Part shown: positions 31,259 to 46,200 of the stretch, one piece after another | Numbering within the stretch: position 1 is the stretch's first letter | How the letters are laid out: every line of letters starts with the position of its first letter | Assembly (NCBI GenBank): GCA_036850595.1 | Contig: CM072158.1 | Location: forward strand, 7,207,422 to 7,271,421 | DNA: 64,000 bases | DNA from: Rhyacichthys aspro | Lineage: Eukaryota; Chordata; Actinopteri; Gobiiformes; Rhyacichthyidae | Reading direction: 5' to 3' | Notes under the pieces: model-generated | Told to the model about the DNA's origin: nothing | Databases searched by the model: none | What the model saw: only the letters and a program-made list of their open reading frames with translations | Program-made: the position numbers and the translations under genes

Positions 31259-34200
31259 CTGCGGAAACAAAGAAGCACCCGGGATTCATGATTAATGCAG
31301 AAATAGAAAAGTCCATGCCAGATATCAGAGGAATACAAAATCAAAAAACGTGCAGTGCGCCGTTACCTTTTTGGAGGTGTACTTCTGTTTGGGGACGACG
31401 CTGCGCAGCTTGTGGTCCAGCGGCTCTCTGTTGTCCAGGTTTTTGACTTTGTAGATCCTGACGAGCCAGTGCTCCGAGGTGAAGGCCTCCTCTAGGTGCT
31501 TGAATTTGATGTCCTTGTTGCCGATCTCCACGTTTCTCGTCCTGTCGAAGCCCGGCGGCGTCCGGAAGTCCAGCTACGATGAAAGGAGGTCGAAAGTCAT
31601 TGACACTAAACTAATTACCTTGTACTTGACCTTTTGAAACAACTTGCTCTTTTAATCTTTTCGACTGTATTGTCCATCGCCGCAGAAATTGGTCTATTAA
31701 TCACAACACTGTCTGTTGAATAATACGATAAAAGATTACAGAGCTAATTGTGTCAACGTTTAATGTAAAATTGTAATATTCTCATAAAGACAAAGCCTAA
31801 GTGTGAACCGTGGACCTGTTCTCTGGCTGCACTCTGATTACACTTTGCCCTTTTGGAAAAACACACGACTGAATGAACTCTTCTCACTCTTTGGTTAATG
31901 TCTTTTGTTCGAGACACTTCTTTTGTTACTTTGTGCTTACACCATCGATACTGTTCTTTTGTCTTTTATTCTTTTGTCTTAACAATTCACTGACAATATC
32001 ACTTCTGGCAATGGACTGCATTCATCTCTAAAGCTACAGCTGCCCTAAATGCTTTCTCTCTTTAACTTTCTCACTTAAAAAATTGTCTTTTGGGATCGTA
32101 TCTTTCTAAATGAACAAGACGATTTGCTGGAACAATGCTTGCTGGTTGCTTCCCTCTTCTCCTTTGTTAAAAACCCACAGAGAAATAAAAAAAGTTGGTT
32201 TATATGGATTATACTACAAGACTTTTATGTTGGAGTGTGCTTCTAAATCAAACATCAACGTTATCTGACCACTTCTACCATCACTCAGGAGAGGGGTTGC
32301 GCAATATTTTACAGATTATTGCAACATAAACGTGCTGCAGAAGTCAACCTTTTACCCTTTTTCAAAACGGAGTGTCTACGTGTGTCCAATACACTTCAAT
32401 CTAGAGCTCTGTATTCCTCGGACGCACTTCGAGTCAATATTCAACGTTATTATTCAAACACATTGCACGTTTTCTAATATCGAGAATATTTCAAGCCTCA
32501 AACCTTCTCCTTTGTCACATCAGTTTCCCGTGAACACGTCCACCTCCTCACTTCTCTCCTGTCTCCTTACACTAAAGCGTCCACAGTTAGAACAGTGTGT
32601 CTGCTGCAGGGATGTGAGCACCTGGCGAGTACAAGCCTCTCATCTCATCTCCGCTTCCTGACACCAGTAGCTGTGGTTCATTTCAAAGTCTGCTCCAAAC
32701 TGACAACTTCCTCCGCTGTCCTTTCCTACTCCCTTCTCCTTTTCTTGTCAATCCTCTTAAAGCCTTTCTGCCTATAGACCTCTAACACCTAGTTTTACAC
32801 CTGCGGCGGCTGCTCCTCATTATTTTCACGTAAAAACAGCACAGGAACACTTTTGACGACTTTGATGTGGCTCGTTACTTCGTGATCCTGACTGACACGT
32901 CGCAGGGACTCATTATTTGTATCTTTAAACTGGATCATAACCCCGCGGAAAGTCTCTAATATCACTGTAAAATGTGTTTCTATTCTGCGCGGACCGGAAA
33001 AATGATCAAGGCCGATGCAAAAACCGGAGAACTGCGTGTGAGGACGTCTTGTATTACCTGCATCTCTCCGAATCGATAATAGGACATCTTGTACATGAGG
33101 CAGTTGAGCAGAGTGGGGGATCCGGCCTTGTCCACTCTGAACTCTCCCTGTGGCGTGAAGTAGTCGCTCTCCTGAAGGACACACAAAGACGAATTGTGGC
33201 TGATTAAGAGCAGAGAATGAGGAGAGAGTAATTATTAAGTCTGGAGATAAAGTCATAAAATGCCTTTTGTAATTAGAGATGCTTTACGCCTGAAGGCAAC
33301 TGGCTCACACTGGCATTTCTGTCACATTCACGTTTGTTCAGCGATCATATACAAATATTTCTGGGGATCGCACATGATAATAAACTCATTTTCAACCTTG
33401 CTATGTTATCAAAAGTCTTCCTATCACATGATCAAGCAGCCTCATGTGATATTATACACAGACTGTGCAGCTTATTCATCTGTTTTTCACATGAGATGAA
33501 GAAACTCACAAATGCCTTTTATGCAACTATCTAATGCAGCACATAACAAAAATATACATGTCAAAACCAATCTCAGAGAGTGGGCATTGATGGATTCGTC
33601 TACAGCAGGGGCAGTTTTTGCCACAAAAGTCTACAATTACAAAATTCAAAGATTCAAAAATCATCAACAAAATACTTTTTAATGTGCAATGAAACATTTA
33701 TTTTTAGCCAGTAGAGGGCGCAGATCCACAGACTCTGTGTTGTTAAGACAGCGGCGCCATATCTACAGGCGTCAAGCGTTTGACGGTGGAGACTCTCTGC
33801 GTGGCAAGTTGGGAAGAGAACAAACATGTCTCCTGAAGCAGCGCGGTCATTTTCGTGGATTTTGTACAAATACGAGTGTATTGGCCTATCTCTGCCTCTT
33901 CTGCTACTTGAGCCGTAAAACAAGTCACTCACTAATCTCTTCCGATAAGTCGCTGTCCCGGGAAAGTTACATTTTTGGTTTCTGTCCAGCTGAGGGAATG
34001 ACTCTACTGATCTCATGACTAGGAACCATCAAAATGATTTGAAGAATATATATTTTGGGGCTAAAAGTTACACAGCGCTCCTTTAAATAAATACATCGTA
34101 GTGAACATTTGAGCTAAAATGTCAAACGTATGAAAACATGACCCAATTAGTGTTATATTTTTTGTTCAAGCTCTTTGAAACTTGTATTTAACACTATATA

Positions 34201-37200
34201 TTTAACACTTTATGATGCATGGAAAGATTTCTGGACAAAAACCATATGCAAAAACATCAATAATAAGTAACAATACTAAAAGGTAAATGGTAAATAACTG
34301 CACTTCTTCGGTGTATTTTTTTATTTATAATGTGAACAGAAGGAGTGGAGTTCAAACTGTCTTCAACAACAATCCCCTAAAAGCCCTGAGTCTGTCATCT
34401 CATTACAATAATTACACTACAATAATTTATTCTCAGGAGTCATTAATATTTGTCTAACTACTCCAGAGCTGTGTCCTGCCCTCACCCTGATGTCCTTTGG
34501 GTGCTCCCCCTCTGCGATCCGGACCATCCACAGGAACTTGTTGATGTCGTCGCCCGAGTAGCCAATCACTCCGCCGAAAATGATCAGCACATAGTCCACG
34601 TCCAGAGACCTCATGATTTTATAAGCAGCGCTCTCATTGGACGACATGGCCTTCCCCACCTGAAAACACAACGAGCTGCAGTTAAATGAAAGTCTTGAGC
34701 GTAGAAACAGGAATATTCAAGGACATCCTCATCAAGTATTCTCTGTAATTACATCTCCTACGGACAGACAGAGACAACAGGCGGGTAGGAAGTAAAAGCT
34801 TAGGGGCTTTACGAGAAGACAAAGATGTTCCTCCACGTTCGGCAGCAAAGAAAGTTAAAGAAGAAAAATCCTCTGACTGCAATTAACTGAAATCCCTCAC
34901 CAGAGAAAAGTCACTGGGAAAACTTTAAGCAAATAAGATTATCTGCTGTGTTTGAAGGAGCTGCTTTACACAATGTAGCAATTACTGGAAAAAAAAATCA
35001 CAGAAGACAGTGCAACCACTGACTGTGAGAGGAAACCATCCATTTCTTTCTGAATCCAAAGGAAAAATCAAACAAAAAACAGGTTTCTACTTTTTCAGGA
35101 GACCATTTTAAGAGCTTTTTCAGGACAATTACATGAGTAACCTACTTGCTATGGCAACACAAAATAGACAAAAACAGAATAAAGATTGGAGCAGAAATAA
35201 GGACAAAAACACACACAAAAAACCCAAACCATACTAAGAAAATAATTTCCAGGAAGAACTCAGCCCTTTCAAAGTGCATTTACTGATGCACAATATCGTA
35301 TAACACCTACAACAGTGTTTCTTCACACTGACAATGGTAATTTAATAGTACTAAAAGCTTTATATGTATTAGGGCTGCACAATATTAGAAAAACATGCAA
35401 TATATGATAATTATGTTCAATATTGTGATAACTGTGATAATTGGAATCAAATACTGAGCACTGATCCAGAACTAAACCAGACCAAACCAGAACTTTTCTA
35501 ACTTTTTATTTGGTCACATCACAGTTTGGTTTAAGGCTTTGATTGGACAATTATTTTGATATTATAAAATATTAGTAACACAAACAGTTACCTGTGATGC
35601 AGATATTGTGAATAGTGATGTTGCAGTTACAATACATTAGTCATATATTGTGCAGCCCTGATCATTAAGTGGTATTAACACTGTTTTTGTTCAATTCTTT
35701 AGCCTTAATGTCAGGTACACGAAATCCAAAAACATTTAGTGTGGTTCAAGCTGTTGTTGCGGGATGGAGAAGCCACATTTTCAAAAGTGTGCCGCCCTAA
35801 TTGCAGGGTCTTCAGTTTGTGCCAATATTTTTCCAGGACAATTTCATTTCTCTCTCCTTTTGTGTGACTTTTTCCACATCTGGAAAACAATTACAGCCCA
35901 CGGCCTGATGCTCACCAGTGCAATGTGACTGTTGTTCCACGTGTTGTTGTCCACCAGCGTCGTCCTGTTTGCCATGCCCGCGATCTGATACCCGTAGTCC
36001 CACCAGGACATGACGCGGGCGTGCTCGTCCGTGTTCTGCCTCAGCCAATAGTAGGCCTCCCTGAAGTCGTCCAGGATGTTCCTCGTCCTAACGGGGAAGA
36101 GCAGGTTGACAGGTAACGGCTCTGACAGGCACAGGGTTGCTCGAGTTATTAATATTTCAGTTTAGACTTTGAATGAGAAGGGCAACAACAGCTGAAAATA
36201 GAGCATCCGTGCATAATAAACCACCACGGGTTTAAAAACGCCCCATACTTTGAATGTCCCGGTCCTAAATTTACCTCGAAGAACGCACTTGGAGACAGGC
36301 AATCAATTAAGCGGAGCTACACTAAGCTTATTATGCTTGTGAGGGTGCATTTGAGTGTGGGTGTATGCGTGAGAAAGAAGAGAACAGTGACAGCTCCTCT
36401 CTGAGTAGCATGGCTAAAGCATTGTCTGCCGTGGTTTTATTAATAAATGTATGAGAGCTTCCTTCGTTTGGCCTTCGATACTTCCTCCGAATAATTACGC
36501 CTGTAAAAATATCTGAGAGAATAATACAGCAGCTTTTTGTGAATCGAAGCATGGTCCATTGCTACTGTCGATAAACTAGAAACACTTAAAGCTTTAAGAT
36601 GGATGTAACATTATTTATATATTATAAACTGCTTATAGAATATACATGTGCTCCGCTGTAGACTATGCATCTTTATGTTGTGTTCAAGGTGAGACAAGGC
36701 TTGTCAATTTGCAGGAACTAGATCTAACAATGCAAACTGTGTAATAAATTGTAGTGAGCAGGTAAGTATACACTCGGGCTGTATTATATTGTATTGTGAT
36801 TCATTCTTTTTTACCATTTATCCACACGGGGGGCTGGAGCCTTTCCTGCTGCTTTCGGGCAACCTTTCACTTTCACATTCAAACAGTTTTGGGCAATTTA
36901 GAGCAAAGAATTCACCTGAACATTCATGTGTATAGATTATTATTGACTTTATTAATAAACTAAAACAATGTTAAGCTTTAGCCGTTGTAGTCGACATGGA
37001 TAAGACAAGATAATGACGTCATTTAAATGTCAGGAACCCTTTCAATAACACTGCAGGTCATTTTCAAGCTTTTCGAGGGCAGGATATTTATATTATGTGC
37101 TGATATAAATACATAATGTCATTAGTTTATATCAGAGTGTGAAGTTCACATAAAGCAGACTGACCACATTTCATTTTTGTCACAAGCAAAGAGGTCAGAC

Positions 37201-40200
37201 AAATAGGTTTTAAATGATACATACTGTATGTGACGTGTCATTTGGTTACAGTGTCTTCATTTTTATGATAACTTAAATTATAACTATGATCAGAATGCAG
37301 TCAATTCAGTCAATTGTTGATGGAGTGCTACACAATAATTGGGAATTCATAAAAAGTCATAGTGTCAAGTCACTTTTTCTGTTCTGTAAACTGAGACATT
37401 TTAACATGTAAAAGTTCTGTTAATTATTCATAAATACTGATCCACTGTATTGATTATTTGGCCTGTGCGTACCCGTCGTGGTTGTAGGAGGCGAGCACCA
37501 CGCTGGGGCTGGAGTAGGCGTTGCTGGTGACCCATGTGCAGTGAACGGCGAACATCATGAGCAGCATCAGCATCAGCATCGTTACTATGGACTTAATGTT
37601 GGGTCCCAGGCCTTCCTCTGACTTCTCCTGCTCCGACACATGCTTCCGCACCTTCCCGGCCTGCAGGGGGAGACACACCTCATCAGAATCGACAGTAACA
37701 TACGCCACAGAAATCAATTATTTCATGGAATAAAATACTAAAAAACTGATTAAGGAAAAAAGAAACATCCCAAGTTTTAGCTCAGAGAGGACGATAGAGT
37801 GAACTATTATTTCACTCCGGCAGCAGGGACTTATTAAAGCAATGAACTCCCTAAAGAGAAGACAATCTGCGCCCCCACATGAATCTTCAGGAGCACCTGC
37901 AGTTACCCGTGCTGACATCTAAACAGCTGGCTCCAGGCAAGCAACAGCAGATGCACATGAAATAACATTTTTCTTCCAGAAACGACTGAACAGACGTGAA
38001 CCCCATGTCAGCGTTCGCTCTATAATTGAAACAGTAGGCTTGACAAAGAGGTTTTCTAATTAAAGACTGACAAGGTGATCTTTTTGTGAGAAGAAGTGTC
38101 AAATAATGAGAAATAAAACAGCTCAAGCAGCAGTCAATTTTAAAAAAGCAATGACCCCTTTTAACCATAAGAATAAATTCTCGACGGTAAACGGCAGATG
38201 CAGAAGGATTATAAAGAAAAAAATACTGGTCTTTATATGTTTGCATGTCATTTCCAGCATATTGCTTTAAATCTGTTATGTAAAACGTTATATTATTTAG
38301 TGAGGCAGTTTTATACCACAATATGCAGCAGATGCTACGCCTAAGCATCAGTAATCCATCGTTCAATAAGGAGCATCTGAAAAAGTCAAGGGTTTTATGT
38401 ATGTAGTTTTTACATAATTCATCAACACTAAATGGCAGTATCCACATGACAATGACTGTACTCAATATGCAAAAAAAAAATAGTGCAGCATTTACAATCT
38501 TCACATGAAGTACTGGCTTTGTCTCAACAATGGAAAGACATTATAATAAGCCCTATGGGAAAATGAAAATGATAAAGTAATAAATAGGCTTCCCAGACCA
38601 ACACTTTCTGAGCCTTTTGTTGATCTCTCTGAACTAGACCTCACTGATGTCTTATTTCTAAACTTATCTCAAAAGCATATTTCACAATAGCAAAGGAAAA
38701 GAAGAAATACAAATGTGTAATACTAAGTAATGACAATCAAGCCCTAGGTATTAATATTATTATAATCTGAAAGCCTCAATTACCAAAAGTCTCCGAACAA
38801 AATACAAAGCCACAAGTTGGTTAAAAATAGAGAAGACTGGAGCAGCTAAAAGTACAGCGATAGCATCAAGCAACTGCAGCTAATTCACAGCTTTGTTCAA
38901 GTGGAAGGAGTGAGGCAGAAAACTGTCAGTGGTGACAATGAGTCATCAAAACCCTGCTGCAAAGGGGCTGTTGAACGGAAGTACGAAACACTTTTTATGT
39001 TTGCCTGCCTTCAATTAGATCAGATTGAGCTCGTCTTGTTTACTACATCAAGGACTATCAAGCGTAAAGTGCTCGTCCCGGGTTGACCTTGTCGTAAAGG
39101 TTTCCGGAGTTCCTCTTGTCGTCCTCGTCGCTGCTGTCCTCCGCCGGTGGCTTCTCTCTTTTGGTGTCGTCGCCCATGTAGTGCTCGAAGACGCTGGAGA
39201 ACGCCACGGCCGACAGCATGCAGACCACAGGAGTGAGAGTGAGCATCAGGCGGACCATCACGCCGGCGAAATACACCGCGCTGATGGCGTACAAGGCCAC
39301 TGTGAAGCACAACAACAGGAGAGAGGCGGAGTCAGGCTTTTATCACACAAATCCATGCACCTGGAGGAAAATGTCGAGTGTGTATGGCCCTGCTTTATTC
39401 TGTTGACTTTGAGCAGGTCTGGGCTCCCTTTTCACAAATTTTAACGAGTCTGGACTCTGGTAACCTTCGACCTCCAGACTGCTGTTGTCAAACCTATTGT
39501 AAATGATTGCGAATGATGTACACACTGCTTTCTTTGCTGTCCTCTGAAAAATATGATGTACAGATACTCTATAAGCTCTCAGGTTCTGTCAGTGTGCATT
39601 CTTAGTGAATATATCATGAAAAAAATAAATAAAAGATGCTGTGGCCAAAGCAATCCGTCATTTATGAGATGTATTATTTAAGTACTGCTACCAAACTTAG
39701 TTATACATAAATATATGAACATTATTTCACCATTGTAGGGGTTCTTATGGATGTCAACTTGATTTAAAATGTCTTGAGCCAAATGTTTAAAGAGACAGGT
39801 GCTGTTACAGTCTGCGTTATACAGAGGTCAGACAAGGATAGACACAAGTAAAACAATATAATAAAAAGAGAAAATAACCTTTTTTGAGGGAAACAACAAT
39901 CAGTTTCTTTTCACAGTCCACAAAATAAAAGACTTGACTTCTCACACTCTTGAAAAGTGGCGACCTGGCGCCACAGGTAAATGCCTAATCAATAGCAGTA
40001 ATTACCTGATTAAGTCAAAAGAGACACAGTGTGGTTTAAAGGTTGTCTGCCTTTGATTTAAACTGTCTCTGTAAACAACAAACAAATCAACTTTTGTTTG
40101 AGAGGTTTTTTATTTCATCTTTTTTTCAGGATTCAGATCTCTACTCTCGGATGAATTTATTCCTGAACAGAGACATGAGCCTTGAAGCACTTGTTTAGAG

Positions 40201-43200
40201 CTCAGAGGTTTGTCCTTCACACTTAACACGACAGAATAAAGGAAGAAAAGAAGATCACTATTGTCCTTTTTATCTATTGTACATGAACAAATGTGTTATA
40301 CTGTTATTTTTTGTGATACAGCTACATTTATTTATTAATTGCTACAAATCACAGACGACCTTTCACTCTTTTTACTCATTTGGAAAATTAATATTACATT
40401 TGCAAATTTACCTAACGCATGTCTGAGGACGACATTCAAGTGCAAAGGCAAAATGATTAGAAAACTACACAAAACAAACTCAAGACACTGATGCGCCTTC
40501 TAGAAATGTTCAAATTTGCTCACAATTTTGATCTTTTTTTGTTGTATTCAGCCATTTTTCCAACAACATTTCCAGGAACTTTTATAACGAAGAATGTCTT
40601 TACCTGGGTTAAAGAATCCTATTTCTATTCTACCTTTCCCATGAAACACTGGATGCTGAAACCTTTCACGGACAACGGCCGATTAACGACCCATCAATGA
40701 ACATACAACAGCCCTGTCCCACAACCAACCATCCCAGGGAAGTCTACCTCCTGCTAGGTACTTTTTTTTAGGGAAAGTTTGGGTAATTTCAGTGAAAACG
40801 TGCATAGGTTTTTCAAAATTCCAGGTAAATGAAGTTCCTGAGGTAGAAAAGCCACTGTTAGGGATTTAAAAAAAAATTTTTTTCAATTTCTTTACTGGAT
40901 ATTACGACCAGGATCATCTGCAAAAGGAAAAATATACTGGATCTAGAGGGAAGGGGCTTGTCATCTAGTTTGAGTCTTCAGACAATTAAGTTAGTGCTAA
41001 AACTTAATTACAGAAAACTTTCCAAACCCTGCTAATTATGGGTGAGCGCTATAAACTCATTATTTGTACTGTTTGTTCTATTAATAAACGGGACTGTGGC
41101 AGCCAACCAAAATCTAAGTTGGTCTCAAAATAAACCACACTTTTTCACATTTTGCATTTTGAGCTTTTCTAAAATGTATAAATAAGACAATGCAGTATAA
41201 CTGTGAATCCATGCATGTTTTATTGTGTTTACTGATGAATGTGCTGTCTTCTGATTTGAATTGCATTATAATGTCCAAGTCCAAATTTCCCATTGGGACA
41301 ATAAAGGTTTTAATCTACTCTAAAATGATGTGTCCACAGCTTGTAATCATGCAAACCTGTGGGAAACAAAATTACACACAAAACAAATTGTTTTCCCATT
41401 GTCCTTCCTCAACAGAACATGATTTACAAGAGGCACTAGGAAGTACTTTTAAACTTGAAATTGTTTTATTTAATGTTCATATCCAAGAGTATCCACAGTA
41501 TCTAAAGCCCTTATCTAACATTTAAATTCAGCTCAACTTTATTTATATAGCCGAGGATAAGAACAACAATTGCCTCAAAGGGCTTCACAAAAACTGACCC
41601 CCTGCCCTAAGAACCCCCATCAGGGTGAGGAAAAACTCAAAAAACCCAGCTGGGAAAAAGAAAAACCTCAGGGAGAACCACAGAAGTAAAATAAAAAAAA
41701 ACATCTTCATAAAAGTTAGGAGGAGCATAAGGAAAGCAGAGAGTCAGATGTTTTCGTACCAAAAACCCGCTGATCATTGATGTTCTTGATGCAGAACCAG
41801 AGGCCTGCTGGGAAGGTGCACACCAGGATGTGAAGGTCGAAGAAGAAGGAGACCCAGGTGGTCGGCTGGTGCTCCGAAACCGACGCGATGATTGGGATGT
41901 GGATCTTGGCGTATCTGAGAGGAAGAGAGACAGACGGCTGTAATTTATGTCAGACAAAACGTTTTGGGAGTTTGGAGACAAATTATACAATGGATCCTGC
42001 TGATTAACGGCAGAATTATGAAGCACTAAGATAATTCCCCTCCCTCATGGTAAAACAAATGGAGCCACAAATGCGTTTTTTTTTTTCCTTTTCCTTTTTT
42101 TCTGGAGTGTGCGTTTTTCTTGTTCGTGATGAGCTTTTACACAGCAGTTTCCATGTTAAATATCTCTAAAGTATTTTGTGATTACAGCTGGGGAAGAGAA
42201 AACACACAGCACATTAAGGAATTAGTACGAGGCTCCAAAGGAAAGGGAAAAAAAAACCACCCCATACTGCTTCAGTCAGCAAACTCGAGGGGGGAGAATT
42301 GATTGGGTGTGCTGAAATATCAAACACGTTGCAGTGCATTTGGAGAACACCGGGTGCCTGCTGCATTCGGGAAGTAGGACAATAGTTCACCGCTGTACAG
42401 TTGTCTCCTCTGGGACGGTGTGAGAGGTTTTATGGCTGTCTTAGAAACCACACAGACACTCAACTGGACAAACGTTTCATGGACAATGGCAGTGTGAAGG
42501 TCAGAGGAGCTTACCCTGTGTCCCAGAGCGAGTAGAAGCGGCCACTCCACGGAGCAATGTAACCTGGAGGAAGAACAGGCGATCAATACAGAGTATGCCT
42601 TTTAATGCTCTCCATTCAAGCTTTGAATACAGGGGAAATATGCTACTACTTCCGCAAGTGTCGTACTACAGTGGGAATTAATAGAAATACACATGGTTTA
42701 TAATGATTGCGATGAGAATGATCACATTTCATAGTTTTAGGTTAATCTTTAAAAGCTTTCAGTGCAATTTAAAAGGTTACATCAGCGTCAGGCAAGAATT
42801 AATCAATTCAATCATCTCTAATGCTAAGCAATAGCACACTACATGTATAATGCATAGTTGGAAGTGCCCATTTAATTGCTTTAAATTTTTCCAATGGAAT
42901 TTATATATGAGAGAGTAAATATACACAGTTACTTAAGAGATTGGATGAAACAATTTAACACAGATTAATCTGAATGAAGTAGATTTAAGGTGAATTGTGT
43001 AAAATGTTGCAGTATACAGCTGAAAAAAATGCAACACATTAGTCAAAACTATATTTTAAATTGTGTGGAATCACCTCAAAATAATACTCTTTGCATTAGT
43101 CTAATATATATCTAAAGCACAATGGAACCCACTGGAAGATATTACTTCCTGTTCATGTTCCTACAGCTGCCCACAGAGGACAAACTGAGCACTGCTGGAG

Positions 43201-46200
43201 GAGAAGCACACTCAGGTTTCTTTTTGAGCACACATTGTTGCTTAAATGTTTAACAATCATAATCTATTAACCACAGACCGGAGGAGTGTGAGGTGTGCAA
43301 ATGCAGTGTGCCACCAAAAATGACTAAAACTACATTTCTCACATTTAATCTTTTTATGACTTTCTCTATTCAAACAAATGTTGATGATCTACTCATTGTA
43401 TTTAGTAAAGTGTATTTTTGGTGACTTTCTAAAGATGCAAAACAAACATTCAGTAAATAAAAACAAACTAACATAATATCAGGATATTAAATCACATTGA
43501 TATATTGCTAACATGACTGGCTTTATACCAAATAAACGTGTCAATGCTAAAAGACACTGTCATGGAAGCTTTTTAATTAGTAGTTTATATTTGTTTAGAA
43601 ATGTAACTGAATCATTTAAGCAGCAAATGAGTCGGTGCAGGGCATTTAATATGTGAATACAAATGTCTTATTTCACTAAAGCTTTGATCTGGAATATATT
43701 CCAGTTTTAAAAAGCTGCTCGAGGGCCCGCATGCAAACACAAGTGTCTAACAAACAAAAGCTCAGGCACCATTTTCTGAATACTGTTATTCGCTTGCATC
43801 AGCCAATAAAGCCATTTCTTGGTTCTTCAGAGGCCATTAATATTTGTCACAGTTTTGCTTAGTGTGAAGATATAACATTTATTTAATAAACTGCTCTAAA
43901 CAGACAAGAAAGAGACATGTCAAGAGGCAGCGGTGGATGAGGCAGCCGTTTTGAACCGTGATCTAAAGAGTGACACTGATTCAACTGATCGATACTTGGC
44001 TCGATGTTTAAAACCCACCCGGCCACAGAGATGCAGAGGCTTTATGAGATGAAAAAGTCTAACGGACCGGAGAGAGACACAAGAAGCTTTGCTGCTAAAC
44101 TGGCAGCTCCCCAAACAGTCACAGACTCACACAGCTCAATTCAGACGAACGACAGATCGCAGCGTTCACCAGACGCCGATGTGTCAGGCTCCACATGACT
44201 GACCAATCAGTCTGAAAATGGATACGGCCATGTAATGTGTCAATATGCTGCAGAGCTTTACATAATCTGCACTGACAGGTTGTCAGCTTGCTTCAAGTAC
44301 ATTATGTCTTTTCTGACGAATGGTCAGAAAAAATAAACAATAATCTCATGTGTTTATGTGAGCTAACCAACTGGGTTTTTGCTTACACAGGCAATAATCA
44401 ATACCAGCATTATGGAAATGAACTGACTGAAAGCAGGGGTTGTGCTGTTCAAGTGTCAAATAGCAACTAAGGATTATGTAGAATAAAATAAGTGGGACCT
44501 CAAAATGGAAAATGTGAGTGTAAGTCTGGTAGAGATAAACTAGTTTGATTCTTCTATAACTGGGCTGTTTACATATTTTACATTTTTACTCATGACGGCC
44601 TTTTATTTGCATTTATTAGCTTTAGAATACATTTCAAAATCTTTAATTTTCCTTCCCAATTTATTATATACATTTCCTGAAAATTTTCTGAATATACACC
44701 AATCATCTGCTGTAGCTGCAAATTCAGGCTGTGCTCAGAATACTGTGAAAAAAACACAAACACAGATTGACTTCAGTGAGCGGTCTGTTTTCATGTGGGT
44801 TCAAAGAGGCAAGGCCAAAATAACAAAACTCCGAGAACAAAATGCTCCACGTCCAACAGCTTTCACCGAGTTCATATTTGTTTATAAACCACATTCTGTG
44901 CTAAATTTTCTGACAAACTATCATGCAAACATGCGCTTATTATTGTCGATTGGCAAGTCCTGCAGTTCACACCATCAGGGAACAGTGTGAGAGTGGAAGG
45001 GGACTTTATTTGATGGCTAATATTTCAATCACCAGCAGAATCTAGCAAACTGACCCCTGCACAAATGGGCTATTCGTCCAATAAATTTCAGCCAAAGAAT
45101 TTGAACACTTGCTGAGAAACAGATGGAGGCTTTTGAAGAGGGTTTTATTTAGTGTTGGTTCCCCCTCAGTCTTTTCAAAAATGTTGTGTGTGCAACTAAA
45201 CACACCAGGGAAGCTTCTCTAACTGACTTGCAATATAAATAAAATATTACAGAGAATTAAATGCCCAAAGCACTGAACCGTATGGCGAAAATATTACAAA
45301 CGCTTAGATGTTGGGAAAAGCAGTGCGACTGGTATTTTTTTATTTTAGCAAACAAAAATAAGTCAGACTGAACTTATCTTTTTTGGAAATAGGTTGGTGA
45401 CACATTTCTGTTTTCTGAGAAGGATTAAATAGGTTATATAAGGATAAAACTGAACCAAATTTAGGTTATAACCAGTTTTAATCTAGTCAAACTCAGTTAA
45501 AACTAAAACCACAATAACACTGTCCAAATGTTGTTGTTAAATTGTTTTTTTACACTAGTTACAGGGCGAGTTATACCGCTTAAAACCCACTTAAATCCTT
45601 TTATAACAAGTATAAATGTGTTCAAATACACTTAAAGTTAAAGTTGAACTAATCAAAAGCTGACTCAATCAGGTTATTAGCATTTTAAAACAGTTCAAAC
45701 TTGGATTAAGTCCAGCTCAAACTACTTAAAACTTCTCCAAACCTGGTTATAAACCCAAGTAAATAAACATGGGCCCTAGTTGGTTTACAACTTTTGACTA
45801 GTTTGTCTAAAAGAAAACTCCATAATAAACCCAAGTGTATGTTGCAACAAACCTGTATATGTGAGATAAATGACTGTGAGGAAGACGACGCCTGCGGCCA
45901 GAGACACTCCGAGGAAGAAGAGCGTCTGAAACTCCTGTTTGGTCAGCCTGTCCTTCAGGTACAGCAGGAAGGCGTAGGCTTGAAGTAGAGCAAACACACC
46001 TGGGACAGAAAGAAAAAAGAAGGAGCAATCACACAAAGGAAACAGACGCTGAATATTTGACGAAGGCCTCCTGCAGTGAACAAAGCAGGTTTTCATGACC
46101 AGGAAGCTCACTCGTCAATTTGGCAGGATTCTTGACAAAGCAGTCTATGATTGCGCCTTGGGCTGTTCATGCAGATGCAACAGAGAAATACCAAGGGATG

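Noticed and set aside
40480..40870. Possible MITE with ccaggaactttt words
   Set aside because: No matching ends or target duplication could be found by eye.
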